NCBI GenBank assembly: GCA_020345745.1
Contig: CP070768.1
Coordinates: forward strand, 145,398 to 179,991
DNA: 34,594 nucleotides
Source: Desulfobacterales bacterium
GTDB lineage: Bacteria > Desulfobacterota > Desulfobacteria > Desulfobacterales > UBA11574
Reading direction: 5' to 3'
The first letter of the stretch is position 1, and each line of letters begins with the position of its first letter. Both the position numbers and the translations under genes were made by a program. Under the pieces are notes generated by a model. The model saw nothing but the letters and a program-made list of their open reading frames with translations. It was not told where the DNA came from and searched no databases. This document shows positions 1-7,345 of this stretch, piece after piece.

Positions 1-252
1 GACCGCTTTTTGCTCACTAACAACATCGGCAAGCTATTTGTAGCGTTTTATTACAAGCATTCGCCTAATCTGGCTGAGGTTATTGAAAAGTACGCAAAAT
101 TGAAGGCGGCCGTGCGCATCAGTCTGTTGCCGATTGTAGGAGCGAGCTGGGTTGCCTTGAAGCTTGGCCCCATAGCGACCATGGCAATATTGATTCTACT
201 GTGTACTGGTTTTATAAAAAGCAGAAGAAAAGTAGACAAAAATAAAAAATGA
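1..252 (+). CDS. CFI-box-CTERM protein, 3' end only
   Basis: The reading frame is open from the first base, so this is the C-terminal 83 residues of a longer protein whose start lies outside the window. The visible part begins DRFLLTNNIGKLFVAFYY and continues with YKHSP, the LLPIVGASWVALKLGP segment, a hydrophobic stretch (about residues 55-72) and a basic tail (KSRRKVDKNKK). This matches the segment that normally follows the CFIATAAYGS box in CFI-box-CTERM proteins; the box itself would be upstream. Family proteins are often exported and variable at the N-terminus, and the hydrophobic plus basic end suggests membrane retention. The stop overlaps the start of the next gene (ATGA), so the two are probably co-transcribed. 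The function of the missing N-terminal part cannot be judged. Confidence 0.7.
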   Translation, partial: DRFLLTNNIGKLFVAFYYKHSPNLAEVIEKYAKLKAAVRISLLPIVGASWVALKLGPIATMAILILLCTGFIKSRRKVDKNKK

Positions 253-791
253 ATGTCATTAAAAAGTTTAACCAATTAACGTGGAAAATAAGACTCGCAA
301 TAGTTATTTCTGTTCTTTGGTTTTTATTTTGGATGCTTGCTGGTTTGGAAGAGGAAGCATTTTTCTGGGGTCTGGGTTTTGGCGGCTTTCCTATCCTTTT
401 GTTTTGGGGATTTTGCTTGATGGCAATCCATCCGGGTAAAGAAAAAGACGCCGCAGTTATGGAAAATATTGAAAAGATCGCAAAGGAGAGAATGGCGGAA
501 AGGAGAGAATTTGCAAGATTAGAATATCCGGATACAAAAAGGCCCTTGCTAAAATATGGGGAATATGAGTTTCCAATTATTAATATTTCCGAAAGAGGAC
601 TTAAACTTTTTAACGAAAAGAGAATAAAGATAGATCATGTGGTCAATGGAGAGGCCGTACTGTTAAGTGGCAGATCAATCATCGTAAACGGAAAAGCCTC
701 ATGGAGCCTTAGCTATGAATTCGGCTTGCTTATGGACCCCATATCGACTTCCATTATAACCGAAGAGAAGGGCATTCTGGCAATTGATTGA
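249..791 (+). CDS. Membrane-anchored PilZ-domain protein
   Basis: The protein has 180 residues. Two hydrophobic segments lie near residues 15-32 and 40-60, followed by a short charged helix (KEKDAAVMENIEKIAKERMAE). A PilZ-like domain then fills the C-terminal half: the RxxxR signature is in RREFAR (about residues 86-91) and the N/DxSxxG signature is NISERG (about residues 112-117). These two motifs are what PilZ proteins use to bind cyclic di-GMP, so this is probably a membrane-bound c-di-GMP receptor; its target is unknown. The ATG overlaps the stop of the CFI-box gene by four bases, which fixes the start and suggests translational coupling. No enzyme domain is visible. The PilZ assignment rests on the motifs and the beta-rich sequence after them. 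Confidence 0.72.
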   Translation: MNVIKKFNQLTWKIRLAIVISVLWFLFWMLAGLEEEAFFWGLGFGGFPILLFWGFCLMAIHPGKEKDAAVMENIEKIAKERMAERREFARLEYPDTKRPLLKYGEYEFPIINISERGLKLFNEKRIKIDHVVNGEAVLLSGRSIIVNGKASWSLSYEFGLLMDPISTSIITEEKGILAID

Positions 792-863
792 ATGAATAAA
801 AATCTTTATTTTATAAAGTGTAAACCTCATTTTATCTTCACTTGACCGGCCTGCTCCCCTCGA

Positions 864-920
864 CCCCGCCTTTTAAGGCGGGGAGCTTCACTTCATTTCC
901 CGCTGCTAGCAGCGGGAAAT
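864..920. repeat. Tandem GC-rich palindromes
   Basis: Two strong inverted repeats lie between the convergent PilZ and cyclase genes. The first (864-883) has a 9-bp stem CCCCGCCTT/AAGGCGGGG with a TT loop. The second (895-920) is a perfect 26-bp palindrome, ATTTCCCGCTGCT and its complement. Neither is followed by a clean T-run on either strand, although the plus side after the second is AT-rich, so they could act as weak bidirectional terminators. The CCCGC..GCGGG core recurs at 6897-6918 and 6970-6985, which suggests a REP-like repeat family. Confidence 0.65.
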
Positions 921-931
921 TCAAATTTATT

Positions 932-3817
932 TTACTTCTTTTGTGTTATCCACACGCCGTTCCAGTCCGGAGAGGGTGGTCTCTCCTTAAGTTCCTGGCA
1001 GCGGGACAGATAAACCCGACTGGGCGGATCGGTTTCTGAACCCAGTTCAAAAAGGGTGCATGCCTTTTCGAATTCTTGTTTCCGATAATGTTCCATCCCC
1101 TGGCAAAAATATTCCTCTGATTTGGACAGGCGATAACCCTTTTGCCCCAAAACCTCAAAAATCTGAACCGGTTGAGACTTTCCTTTCACGACCAGATGAT
1201 CAATGGTTCTTGTTACAAACTTTTCGCCTATTTCTCGATAGGTGGACTCGCTGATTAAAATATTTGTACTGTACTGTTTATTAAGACTTTCCAAACGTGA
1301 GGAAATGTTAACATCATCGCCGATAACCGTGAAATCCATTCGTTTTTCAGAACCGATATTGCCTGAAATAACATCACCCGTGCATATACCGATGCCAATC
1401 TCAAAGGGTTTGAGCCCCAATCTCTTTCTATCCATATTAAATGACTCCAAAACCGACTGCATTTTAAGAGCGGTCCTAACCGCTCTTTCAGCATCGTCGT
1501 CTTGGGCAAAGGGAACACCAAAAACAGCCAAAATGGCATCGCCGATGTACATGTCAAGCACACCCTTGTTTTGGAAAATAACATCAACCATTAAACTAAA
1601 ATACTGATTAAGCATCTCAACGGTCTCTTCGGCACTAAGCATCTCTGCCAGTCCGGTAAACCCTCGAATGTCCGAAAATAAAATACTGGCTTTGCTGCGA
1701 ACGCCTCCCAGGGTTTGCTTGTCGGGATCATCGAGCACTTTATCCACGATATCTTTAGCCATATAACGTGTCAGTGTACTTTTTATTCGTTTTTCCCGGC
1801 TAATGTCCTCGAAAACAAGGACCAATCCTTGATGCGCCTTCTTATGGTCCAATAAGGGAAGAAAGTTGAGGTTGAGCGAATGTTGTTTATCGCCGGGCAA
1901 TAATGTCTCTACATCGTAATCGACGACAAAATTATGAGAGGTATACACATTCTCTATGTGGTCAATGATCCGTTTGTTTGATTCGCTCAATATCTGTCGA
2001 ATATCTTTTTGGATAATAGAGTCCGAGCCGTATTGAAAAAGGTTGATAGCTGCCTGGTTAGCTGTAACCACGCTGTAGTCATTGTCTAACGTAATGATAC
2101 TGTTGGTGATGCTTTCTTGAACGCTCTCCAAATAATTCTTCATGTTGAGGGTCATCTCATAGAGCTGGGCATTCTCTAAAGCTACCGCGGTTTGAGAAGA
2201 AAGGGCTTGCAGGAGGTCTTCATCTTCATCGTCGAACACACCCTCTTTTTTATTGATTCCTTGGATAACACCAATGGTTTTTCCTTCTCGATTAATCACC
2301 GGGGAACAGATGACACTTTTGGTTCTGAATCCGGTCTCTTTATCAACAGCTGGATTGAAACGAGGATCTTGATAAGCATCAGCGATGTTCAACACTTCAC
2401 CTGTAGAAACAGCATGACCGGATAGTCCCTCTGAACACGGAAATCGAATCTCAGCCGACTCTGTTCCTTCCGCTACTTTCGACCACAATTCATCTGTTTC
2501 ATGATCCAAAAGAAAAAGAGAGCTTCTTTCCGCGTTAAGAATTTCCGTTACCTTTTGGATGATGTTATGAATGAGGGTGTCCAAATCGAGGGTCTGTGAC
2601 AAAGACGTGGCCACATCCAGCAGGATGGCCATCTTTGTATGATTCGACAGTATTTTTTTGTAAAGCTGGAAATTTTCTACGGCAATTGTCGTTTGATAGG
2701 CAAATGCTCGGAACAGTGCTTCATCTTCTGGAGAAAAACCGTCGTCCTTTTTGTCGAGAACCGCCTCACTTTTTTTGTTGATAACCTGGATAACGCCGAT
2801 GGTCTCCCCGGAGAAGTTCTTTATGGGGCCGCATAAAATGGATTTGGTACGGTAGCCGGTCTGTTTATCAACTTCAGGATTAAAACGATCGTCATTGTAT
2901 GCATCCCTGATATTAAGCAGCTGATTGTGTTTTGCCACCCAGCCGGCAATGCCCTCTCCAATGGGGATCCTGATCTCACGGCTGCCTTCACCTTCCGCAA
3001 CTTTTGACCAAAGTTCTTGAGAAGATGTATCAACTAAAAACAGAGACGCGCGATCCGCATCCATCACGCTGCTCGCCATAAGGACGGTTCGGTCGATCAG
3101 TCCTTCAATACCAGTTTGCAGTGCCATGATTTCAGACATGTCCAGAAAGCTGCGCAAATTCTCTAAAGATTTTTCAATAATTCGGCCTTTTTGAATGGTT
3201 TCTTGAAACCTAATTCCTGATCTGCGCAACCGACCGGTTAAAATTTCAAGAAAATATCTTGCTATGGTTGGAGCAAATTCAAAGGATTTACCTAATTCTT
3301 TATAGTTTATTCTAATAACTTGAGAATCAACGAGTGCGCGGACGGAGGCCGAGCGTTTGCCATCAGAAAAATAACCCATCTCCCCTATGCACTCACCGGG
3401 CCCTACCACCGAAAATGTGGTCTCGTCATCAAAATCTCCAACCCGGTAGATCTGGACTTCCCCTGTAACGATTAAATAAAAGCAGTCGCCATATGTGTCT
3501 TGATGTATGAACGTCTCACCAGCTGAAATGGTTTGCTCTTGGACCATCTCGCTGAGGTGCTTTAAATCTTCATCACTCAGATCTCGAAACAACTGGGTGA
3601 TTTTCAAGCGTTCGTACCTTTGAAGATGAATAGCTTCATTCAGATCGTCTTGCGTAATCGCCTTTAAATCGATCAGCACTTCACCCAGAAGTTTTCTGAT
3701 GCCTTTAAAGGCCAATTGTCGCTGTGATTCTAAACCCGCATTGATTATTTCAAGATCCAAAGAAAGGTATTGCCCAATTTTGTTAGCAGCTTGGTCGCCC
3801 ATTTGATCTTTTTTCAT
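932..3817 (-). CDS. cNMP-binding/GAF/GAF/PAS adenylate/guanylate cyclase
   Basis: A 961-residue soluble class III nucleotide cyclase. In order: an N-terminal segment like the T2SS-E/MshE N domain ([20 protein letters not shown], residues 43-62); a cyclic-nucleotide-binding domain (about 70-195, with GE and the GKRSASVRA phosphate-binding stretch); two GAF domains (about 225-380 and 400-550), each with an NK...F...DE signature; a PAS domain (about 560-680); the catalytic domain (about 705-895); and a short TPR-like tail. Catalytic residues seen are the metal Asp in FSDIRGFT (D716) and [10 protein letters not shown] (D760), the substrate Asp in [11 protein letters not shown] (D828), N837 and R841. 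The position usually held by the adenine-reading Lys (LDKYIGD) is Met756. Cyclic-nucleotide feedback through the first domain is likely. No strong promoter was seen. A GGGGG stretch just before the ATG may serve as ribosome binding site. Confidence 0.88.
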   Translation of the reverse strand: MKKDQMGDQAANKIGQYLSLDLEIINAGLESQRQLAFKGIRKLLGEVLIDLKAITQDDLNEAIHLQRYERLKITQLFRDLSDEDLKHLSEMVQEQTISAGETFIHQDTYGDCFYLIVTGEVQIYRVGDFDDETTFSVVGPGECIGEMGYFSDGKRSASVRALVDSQVIRINYKELGKSFEFAPTIARYFLEILTGRLRRSGIRFQETIQKGRIIEKSLENLRSFLDMSEIMALQTGIEGLIDRTVLMASSVMDADRASLFLVDTSSQELWSKVAEGEGSREIRIPIGEGIAGWVAKHNQLLNIRDAYNDDRFNPEVDKQTGYRTKSILCGPIKNFSGETIGVIQVINKKSEAVLDKKDDGFSPEDEALFRAFAYQTTIAVENFQLYKKILSNHTKMAILLDVATSLSQTLDLDTLIHNIIQKVTEILNAERSSLFLLDHETDELWSKVAEGTESAEIRFPCSEGLSGHAVSTGEVLNIADAYQDPRFNPAVDKETGFRTKSVICSPVINREGKTIGVIQGINKKEGVFDDEDEDLLQALSSQTAVALENAQLYEMTLNMKNYLESVQESITNSIITLDNDYSVVTANQAAINLFQYGSDSIIQKDIRQILSESNKRIIDHIENVYTSHNFVVDYDVETLLPGDKQHSLNLNFLPLLDHKKAHQGLVLVFEDISREKRIKSTLTRYMAKDIVDKVLDDPDKQTLGGVRSKASILFSDIRGFTGLAEMLSAEETVEMLNQYFSLMVDVIFQNKGVLDMYIGDAILAVFGVPFAQDDDAERAVRTALKMQSVLESFNMDRKRLGLKPFEIGIGICTGDVISGNIGSEKRMDFTVIGDDVNISSRLESLNKQYSTNILISESTYREIGEKFVTRTIDHLVVKGKSQPVQIFEVLGQKGYRLSKSEEYFCQGMEHYRKQEFEKACTLFELGSETDPPSRVYLSRCQELKERPPSPDWNGVWITQKK

Positions 3818-4002
3818 AAAGGCCCCCTGGTTACGATTACCTCAATTGAGCTTAAACAAAATGGAGAGATCGACACTCATTTATAACGAAGTATTAGCCA
3901 TGCTTTTTACCAGCTATCAATAAAACATACACCGAAACCCAGCCAAAAGCAAGGTGCGATAGTAATTGCAAAAATTGCGTTTCGCCTGTTATAGTGGTAG
4001 GC

Positions 4003-4872
4003 TTAAGAGGGTTTTTTTCTTACAATAAACCATGGATTCAAAAGGTTTTTTTTGTTGTATCGCAGAGGCTCATTGGTCTCGGAATTTAATACGCTTCCAT
4101 CAGCCTGTTCCACAATGATCTGGCCAGCAGCCGTATCCCACTCCATGGTTGGCCCCAGTCTGGGATAAATGTCTGCCTTACCTTCAGCAACCAAACACAG
4201 CTTTAAAGAACTTCCGGCCGAAATAAACTCGACGCTTTTATGCTTTTTTTTCATGTTTTCTACAAAGTTTTGCAGTTCCTTTGTAGGATGAGACCGACTA
4301 CCCACAATTGTCATTTGTGAATCGTTAACTGCTTGGTGTGGAGAGTAATACGGCAGTTTCGTGGAGCGATTAATGATCATATTTACAAATCCAGCGGGTT
4401 CTTTTTTAATCGCTTCATCCTTGGTCATCGTTAACAGATCTGGCTTTTCCGATTTATAGGCCCCCACACCGGTTGCACCAAAATACAGAACCTCTTTAAC
4501 CGGCACAGATATAATTCCCAGTACTGGCCGGGTTCCCTGTATAAGAGCGATATTGACTGTAAACTCACCATTTCTTTTAATAAACTCCTTTGTTCCATCT
4601 AAGGGATCTACCAACCAAAAATGGTCCCATTCCTTTCTTTTTTGAAAAGAAATATCTTGACCTTCTTCGCTGAGAATGGGGAGCTTATCGTCTGTTGGTT
4701 CAGAAAGACGAGCCACAATAATATCATGAGACTGTTTATCAGCCAAGGTAAGGGGGGACCTATCATCTTTGTATTGGATCATAAAATCTCTATTATAGAT
4801 CTCGAGAATTGCCAGGCCGGCTTCAATGGCTGCCAACAATCCGGTTTTCAGGCGGCGGTTTAAATGATACAT
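4003..4872 (-). CDS. cysQ: 3'(2'),5'-bisphosphate nucleotidase (CysQ type)
   Basis: A 289-residue inositol-monophosphatase-superfamily enzyme, close to the usual CysQ length. Metal-binding motifs are complete: SEEG at residues 68-71, DPLDGT at 89-94 and WDTAAG at 245-250. CysQ hydrolyses 3'-phosphoadenosine 5'-phosphate, the by-product of PAPS-dependent sulfotransfer or reduction, to AMP. The neighbouring Sat-CysC gene makes PAPS, so the assignment to PAP turnover is better supported than to inositol phosphate. A GGGG stretch lies about 9 nt before the ATG. The frame is open a further 90 nt or so upstream without a start codon; that extension is the repeated leader element at 4888-4939. Confidence 0.87.
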   Translation of the reverse strand: MYHLNRRLKTGLLAAIEAGLAILEIYNRDFMIQYKDDRSPLTLADKQSHDIIVARLSEPTDDKLPILSEEGQDISFQKRKEWDHFWLVDPLDGTKEFIKRNGEFTVNIALIQGTRPVLGIISVPVKEVLYFGATGVGAYKSEKPDLLTMTKDEAIKKEPAGFVNMIINRSTKLPYYSPHQAVNDSQMTIVGSRSHPTKELQNFVENMKKKHKSVEFISAGSSLKLCLVAEGKADIYPRLGPTMEWDTAAGQIIVEQADGSVLNSETNEPLRYNKKNLLNPWFIVRKKPS

Positions 4873-4887
4873 TTTGCCATCCCCTGT

Positions 4888-4939
4888 GAGACCTTTGAAA
4901 AACGTTCCCTTTTGTCCAATTTCTGTGTTAGGTTCAAAT
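4888..4939 (-). repeat. Repeated leader element, copy 1 (before cysQ)
   Basis: A 52-nt element, starting GAGACCTTTGAAAAACG on the plus strand, ends 15 nt upstream of the cysQ ATG. It aligns over its whole length with copy 2 at 6755-6806, upstream of sat-cysC, in the same orientation relative to the gene, at about three-quarters identity. Read on the minus strand it is open and in frame with cysQ, giving RFEPNTEIGQKGTFFKGL. Confidence 0.6.
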
Positions 4940-5017
4940 CTTAAAATATAAAACGATACAATTTATTGAAAATAAAATATATTTGATTCCCTTTATAATT
5001 TGAATCGCTCAGTTTAG

Positions 5018-6733
5018 TTAAATATATCCCTTATGACCCAGCAAAAGCAGAATTTCCTGGGCGGCTTCATCTGGAGTTAGATCGGTGGTGTCGATTCTCA
5101 CCTCCGGCGAACCGGGAATCTCGTAAGGGTCGTCCACACCGGTAAATCCTTTGATCAAACCTGCCCGGGCCTTAGCATACATCCCCTTTCGATCCCTTGT
5201 TTCACAGACTTCAATGGGAGTCGACACGTGAACCTCGATAAATCCACCATATTTTTCAATCGCTGACCTGATCTCCACTCGAGTTGCGTTATAAGGTGCA
5301 ATAGGTGCACAGATTGCAATGCCACGATTTTTTGTGATTTCACTGGCCACGAAACCAATACGGCGCACATTAATATCCCGGTGTTCCTTGGAAAACGTCA
5401 ACTGGCTCGACAAATTCTGTCTAACAATATCTCCATCAAGCAAGGTAACAGGACGCTCCCCAATCTCCAAAAACCGGGTATAGAGCACTTTAGCAATTGT
5501 CGATTTTCCGGCGCCGGAAAGTCCCGTCAGAAAGATGGTAAAACCTTGCATATTGGGTGGTGGATAAGCCTTTTTCAGTTCATTTACCACTTCAGGAAAA
5601 GTGGCCCATTCCGGTATTCGTCGTCCGGAACGAATCCTTGCTCGGATATCAGAACTTGAAAATGAGATATGTTGGGTTCCCTCAGGTATCTGGTCTGCAA
5701 GTCGGTATTCATCTTCAAAGGGAAGGTAGACAAGTTCTTCAAACGGAACAATGGTTACACCGATTTCATCGCTCCATGCTTCTGTTAAATTGCGGGCTTC
5801 ATGACTTTTGTAAAATGGATGACCACTGGCAGAAATCCCAGGGCTGGCATGGTCACGCCCGATAATAAAGTGGGTGCAACCGTAATTTTTGGCAATGATG
5901 GCATGTAAAAGTGCATCTCTTGGGCCTGCCAAACGTAGAGACAGCGGCAAAAGATTCAGAACAAAAGAATCCGGTGGATAATGGCGGGTCACTTCTCGAT
6001 AACACCTGACCCGGGTATAATGGTCAAAATCACCGGGTTTGGTCATACCTGTAACCATTTGCAGCAGAAGATTGGCCTTGGCCTGACGCATGGCTCTGAT
6101 GGTCATCTCAAATTGGATGCGTTGAATAGGATTACGCGTCTGAAAACCAACGATTCGACGCCATCCCAGTTTTTCGTAAATACCTCTGACTTCTTTGGGG
6201 GACATCCGAAACTGTTTAAAGTCAAAGTGAAGCGGAAGGCTTATCACTTCCAACCTGCCTCCGACATAATGATCTCCTTCAGATTCGAATAGATATTTGA
6301 CGCCCTGGTGGCTCCGATCAGATGTACCATAAATTCGGGAAGCTTCCTTTTCTCGTTCAACCGGCCACATATCTTCAATGTGCATAACGGCCAAAAGAAA
6401 TCCTTCGGGATCTCTGATCGCAATGGATTGGCCGGCCTCAATAGAGTTGGCCTGAGTATCGGAGATGCTAAGACAAATCGGCATCGGCCATAAAACGTCG
6501 GTTTGCAGCCGCATGCGATCCAAAACCGATTCATAGTCCGCCCGGTTCATAAAACCGTCCAAGGGCGAAAAGGCTCCGGTTGCCAATAGTTCGAGATCAC
6601 AAAGTTGCCGCTCACTTAAGGTCAGGTCCGGCAACTTCAAAGCAATATCTTTTAGTACGGCTGAACGCTCTTCACCCGTCAAAAGATCGATCAGCGAACC
6701 CCCATGGGGCTCAACCTTTGATCCACTTTTCAT
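5018..6733 (-). CDS. Bifunctional ATP sulfurylase / APS kinase (Sat-CysC fusion)
   Basis: A 571-residue fusion. Residues about 12-390 are an ATP sulfurylase domain (TGAFSPLDGF, QTRNP at 198-202, LRLAGPRDALLHA, GRDHASPG at 292-299). Residues about 397-571 are an APS kinase domain (P-loop GLSGAGKS at 404-411, LDGD at 432-435, RIGFVA, KARAGLIKGFTGVDDPYE). The pair would convert sulfate and ATP to APS and then PAPS. The Sat motif normally NPxHxxH reads NPIQRIQ: both active-site His are Gln (204 and 207), so sulfurylase activity is in doubt while the kinase half looks intact. The start at 6733 is chosen because GGAGG lies 5 nt before it; an in-frame ATG at 6898 adds 55 residues read from repeat DNA, unlike any Sat N-terminus. 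cysQ lies downstream in the same direction. Confidence 0.88.
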   Translation of the reverse strand: MKSGSKVEPHGGSLIDLLTGEERSAVLKDIALKLPDLTLSERQLCDLELLATGAFSPLDGFMNRADYESVLDRMRLQTDVLWPMPICLSISDTQANSIEAGQSIAIRDPEGFLLAVMHIEDMWPVEREKEASRIYGTSDRSHQGVKYLFESEGDHYVGGRLEVISLPLHFDFKQFRMSPKEVRGIYEKLGWRRIVGFQTRNPIQRIQFEMTIRAMRQAKANLLLQMVTGMTKPGDFDHYTRVRCYREVTRHYPPDSFVLNLLPLSLRLAGPRDALLHAIIAKNYGCTHFIIGRDHASPGISASGHPFYKSHEARNLTEAWSDEIGVTIVPFEELVYLPFEDEYRLADQIPEGTQHISFSSSDIRARIRSGRRIPEWATFPEVVNELKKAYPPPNMQGFTIFLTGLSGAGKSTIAKVLYTRFLEIGERPVTLLDGDIVRQNLSSQLTFSKEHRDINVRRIGFVASEITKNRGIAICAPIAPYNATRVEIRSAIEKYGGFIEVHVSTPIEVCETRDRKGMYAKARAGLIKGFTGVDDPYEIPGSPEVRIDTTDLTPDEAAQEILLLLGHKGYI

Positions 6734-6754
6734 AGAAACCTCCAATGCATACTT

Positions 6755-6806
6755 GAGACCTTTGATAAACGCCCTTTTTAACTCAATCTCGGTGTCAAAC
6801 TCAAAT
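6755..6806 (-). repeat. Repeated leader element, copy 2 (before sat-cysC)
   Basis: This copy matches 4888-4939 (GAGACCTTTGATAAACG on the plus strand here) and ends 21 nt before the preferred sat-cysC start. It is open in frame with the gene and reads FEFDTEIELKRAFIKGLK, similar to the peptide from copy 1 (shared NTEI/DTEI, K, F and KGL). Most differences between the copies are transitions plus two small compensating length changes. Confidence 0.6.
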
Positions 6807-6896
6807 TTTAATCCGCCAAAGTTTGGTGGCGAATTAATCCGCAAAATAATAGATGTATTCCTGTGGTTGAAATTCTCGCATTGGCTCAGGGCGTCC

Positions 6897-6985
6897 ATGC
6901 CCGAACGCTAGCGGGCATCTTGTCAGCTGTCCAATTCCGCTATACTGCAGGATTCTCCTTGACCTTGAGTCCCGCTTTAGCGGGA
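6897..6985. repeat. GC-rich palindromes upstream of sat-cysC
   Basis: Two inverted repeats: ATGCCCG/CGGGCAT with an 8-nt loop (6897-6918), and TCCCGCT/AGCGGGA with a TT loop (6970-6985). Both share the CCCGC..GCGGG core of the palindromes at 864-920. The in-frame ATG that would extend sat-cysC (6898) lies inside the first one, which argues against that start. Confidence 0.55.
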
Positions 6986-6989
6986 AACA

Positions 6990-7004
6990 TTTTTCAAAGG
7001 TCTC
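6990..7004 (+). repeat. Repeated leader element, copy 3 (partial, inverted)
   Basis: TTTTTCAAAGGTCTC here is the exact complement of the first 15 bases of copy 1 (4888-4902), on the opposite strand to copies 1, 2 and 4. It directly follows the palindrome at 6970-6985, with GGGAAACA between. No gene follows it in its own orientation before 7346. Confidence 0.45.
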
Positions 7005-7043
7005 TAGTTATAATTTAGCGTCTCAAAAGCTACGGGTGGAGGG

Positions 7044-7221
7044 CTTCAGGTTTTTTCTGAAAGGAGATATCTTTTTCGTTTATCACAACGCCAGCAGTGG
7101 CCCAATATTTATGATTTACTTTAAAAAACGAATTGGTTTTGCAAAAAAGAAGCTCAAATCATAAATATTAGGCCACACGGCTAAAACAAGATTGATATCG
7201 ACTGGAAGAAAAAGCCTGAAG
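7044..7221. repeat. 178-bp imperfect inverted repeat, MITE-like
   Basis: The outer arms are CTTCAGG (7044-7050) and CCTGAAG (7215-7221). The inner arms are 7097-7117 and 7156-7176, pairing 20 of 21 bases (GTGGCC.AATATTTATGATTT), with a 38-nt loop. Between them the arms stay recognisably complementary (T-rich tract, GATATC, GTTT). This would form one long stem. No convincing gene is present between 6734 and 7345; besides this element the stretch holds the leader repeats and palindromes listed separately. Whether it is a mobile non-autonomous element or a structured RNA cannot be decided from one copy. Confidence 0.6.
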
Positions 7222-7345
7222 ACCGTATATATGGAAATTAACCCAACCTTTTGATAAAATGCCTAAAGGACATTTATCTTTCTGTAATTACTTAATAAAT
7301 AATTCTATTTTTGAGGGTTTATGGTAATGAATAGCGATGTTGTTG

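Noticed and set aside
6734-6898. Longer N-terminus for Sat-CysC
   Set aside because: The extra 55 codons come from repeat and palindrome DNA, the upstream ATG lies inside a palindrome, and a strong GGAGG site fits the inner ATG.
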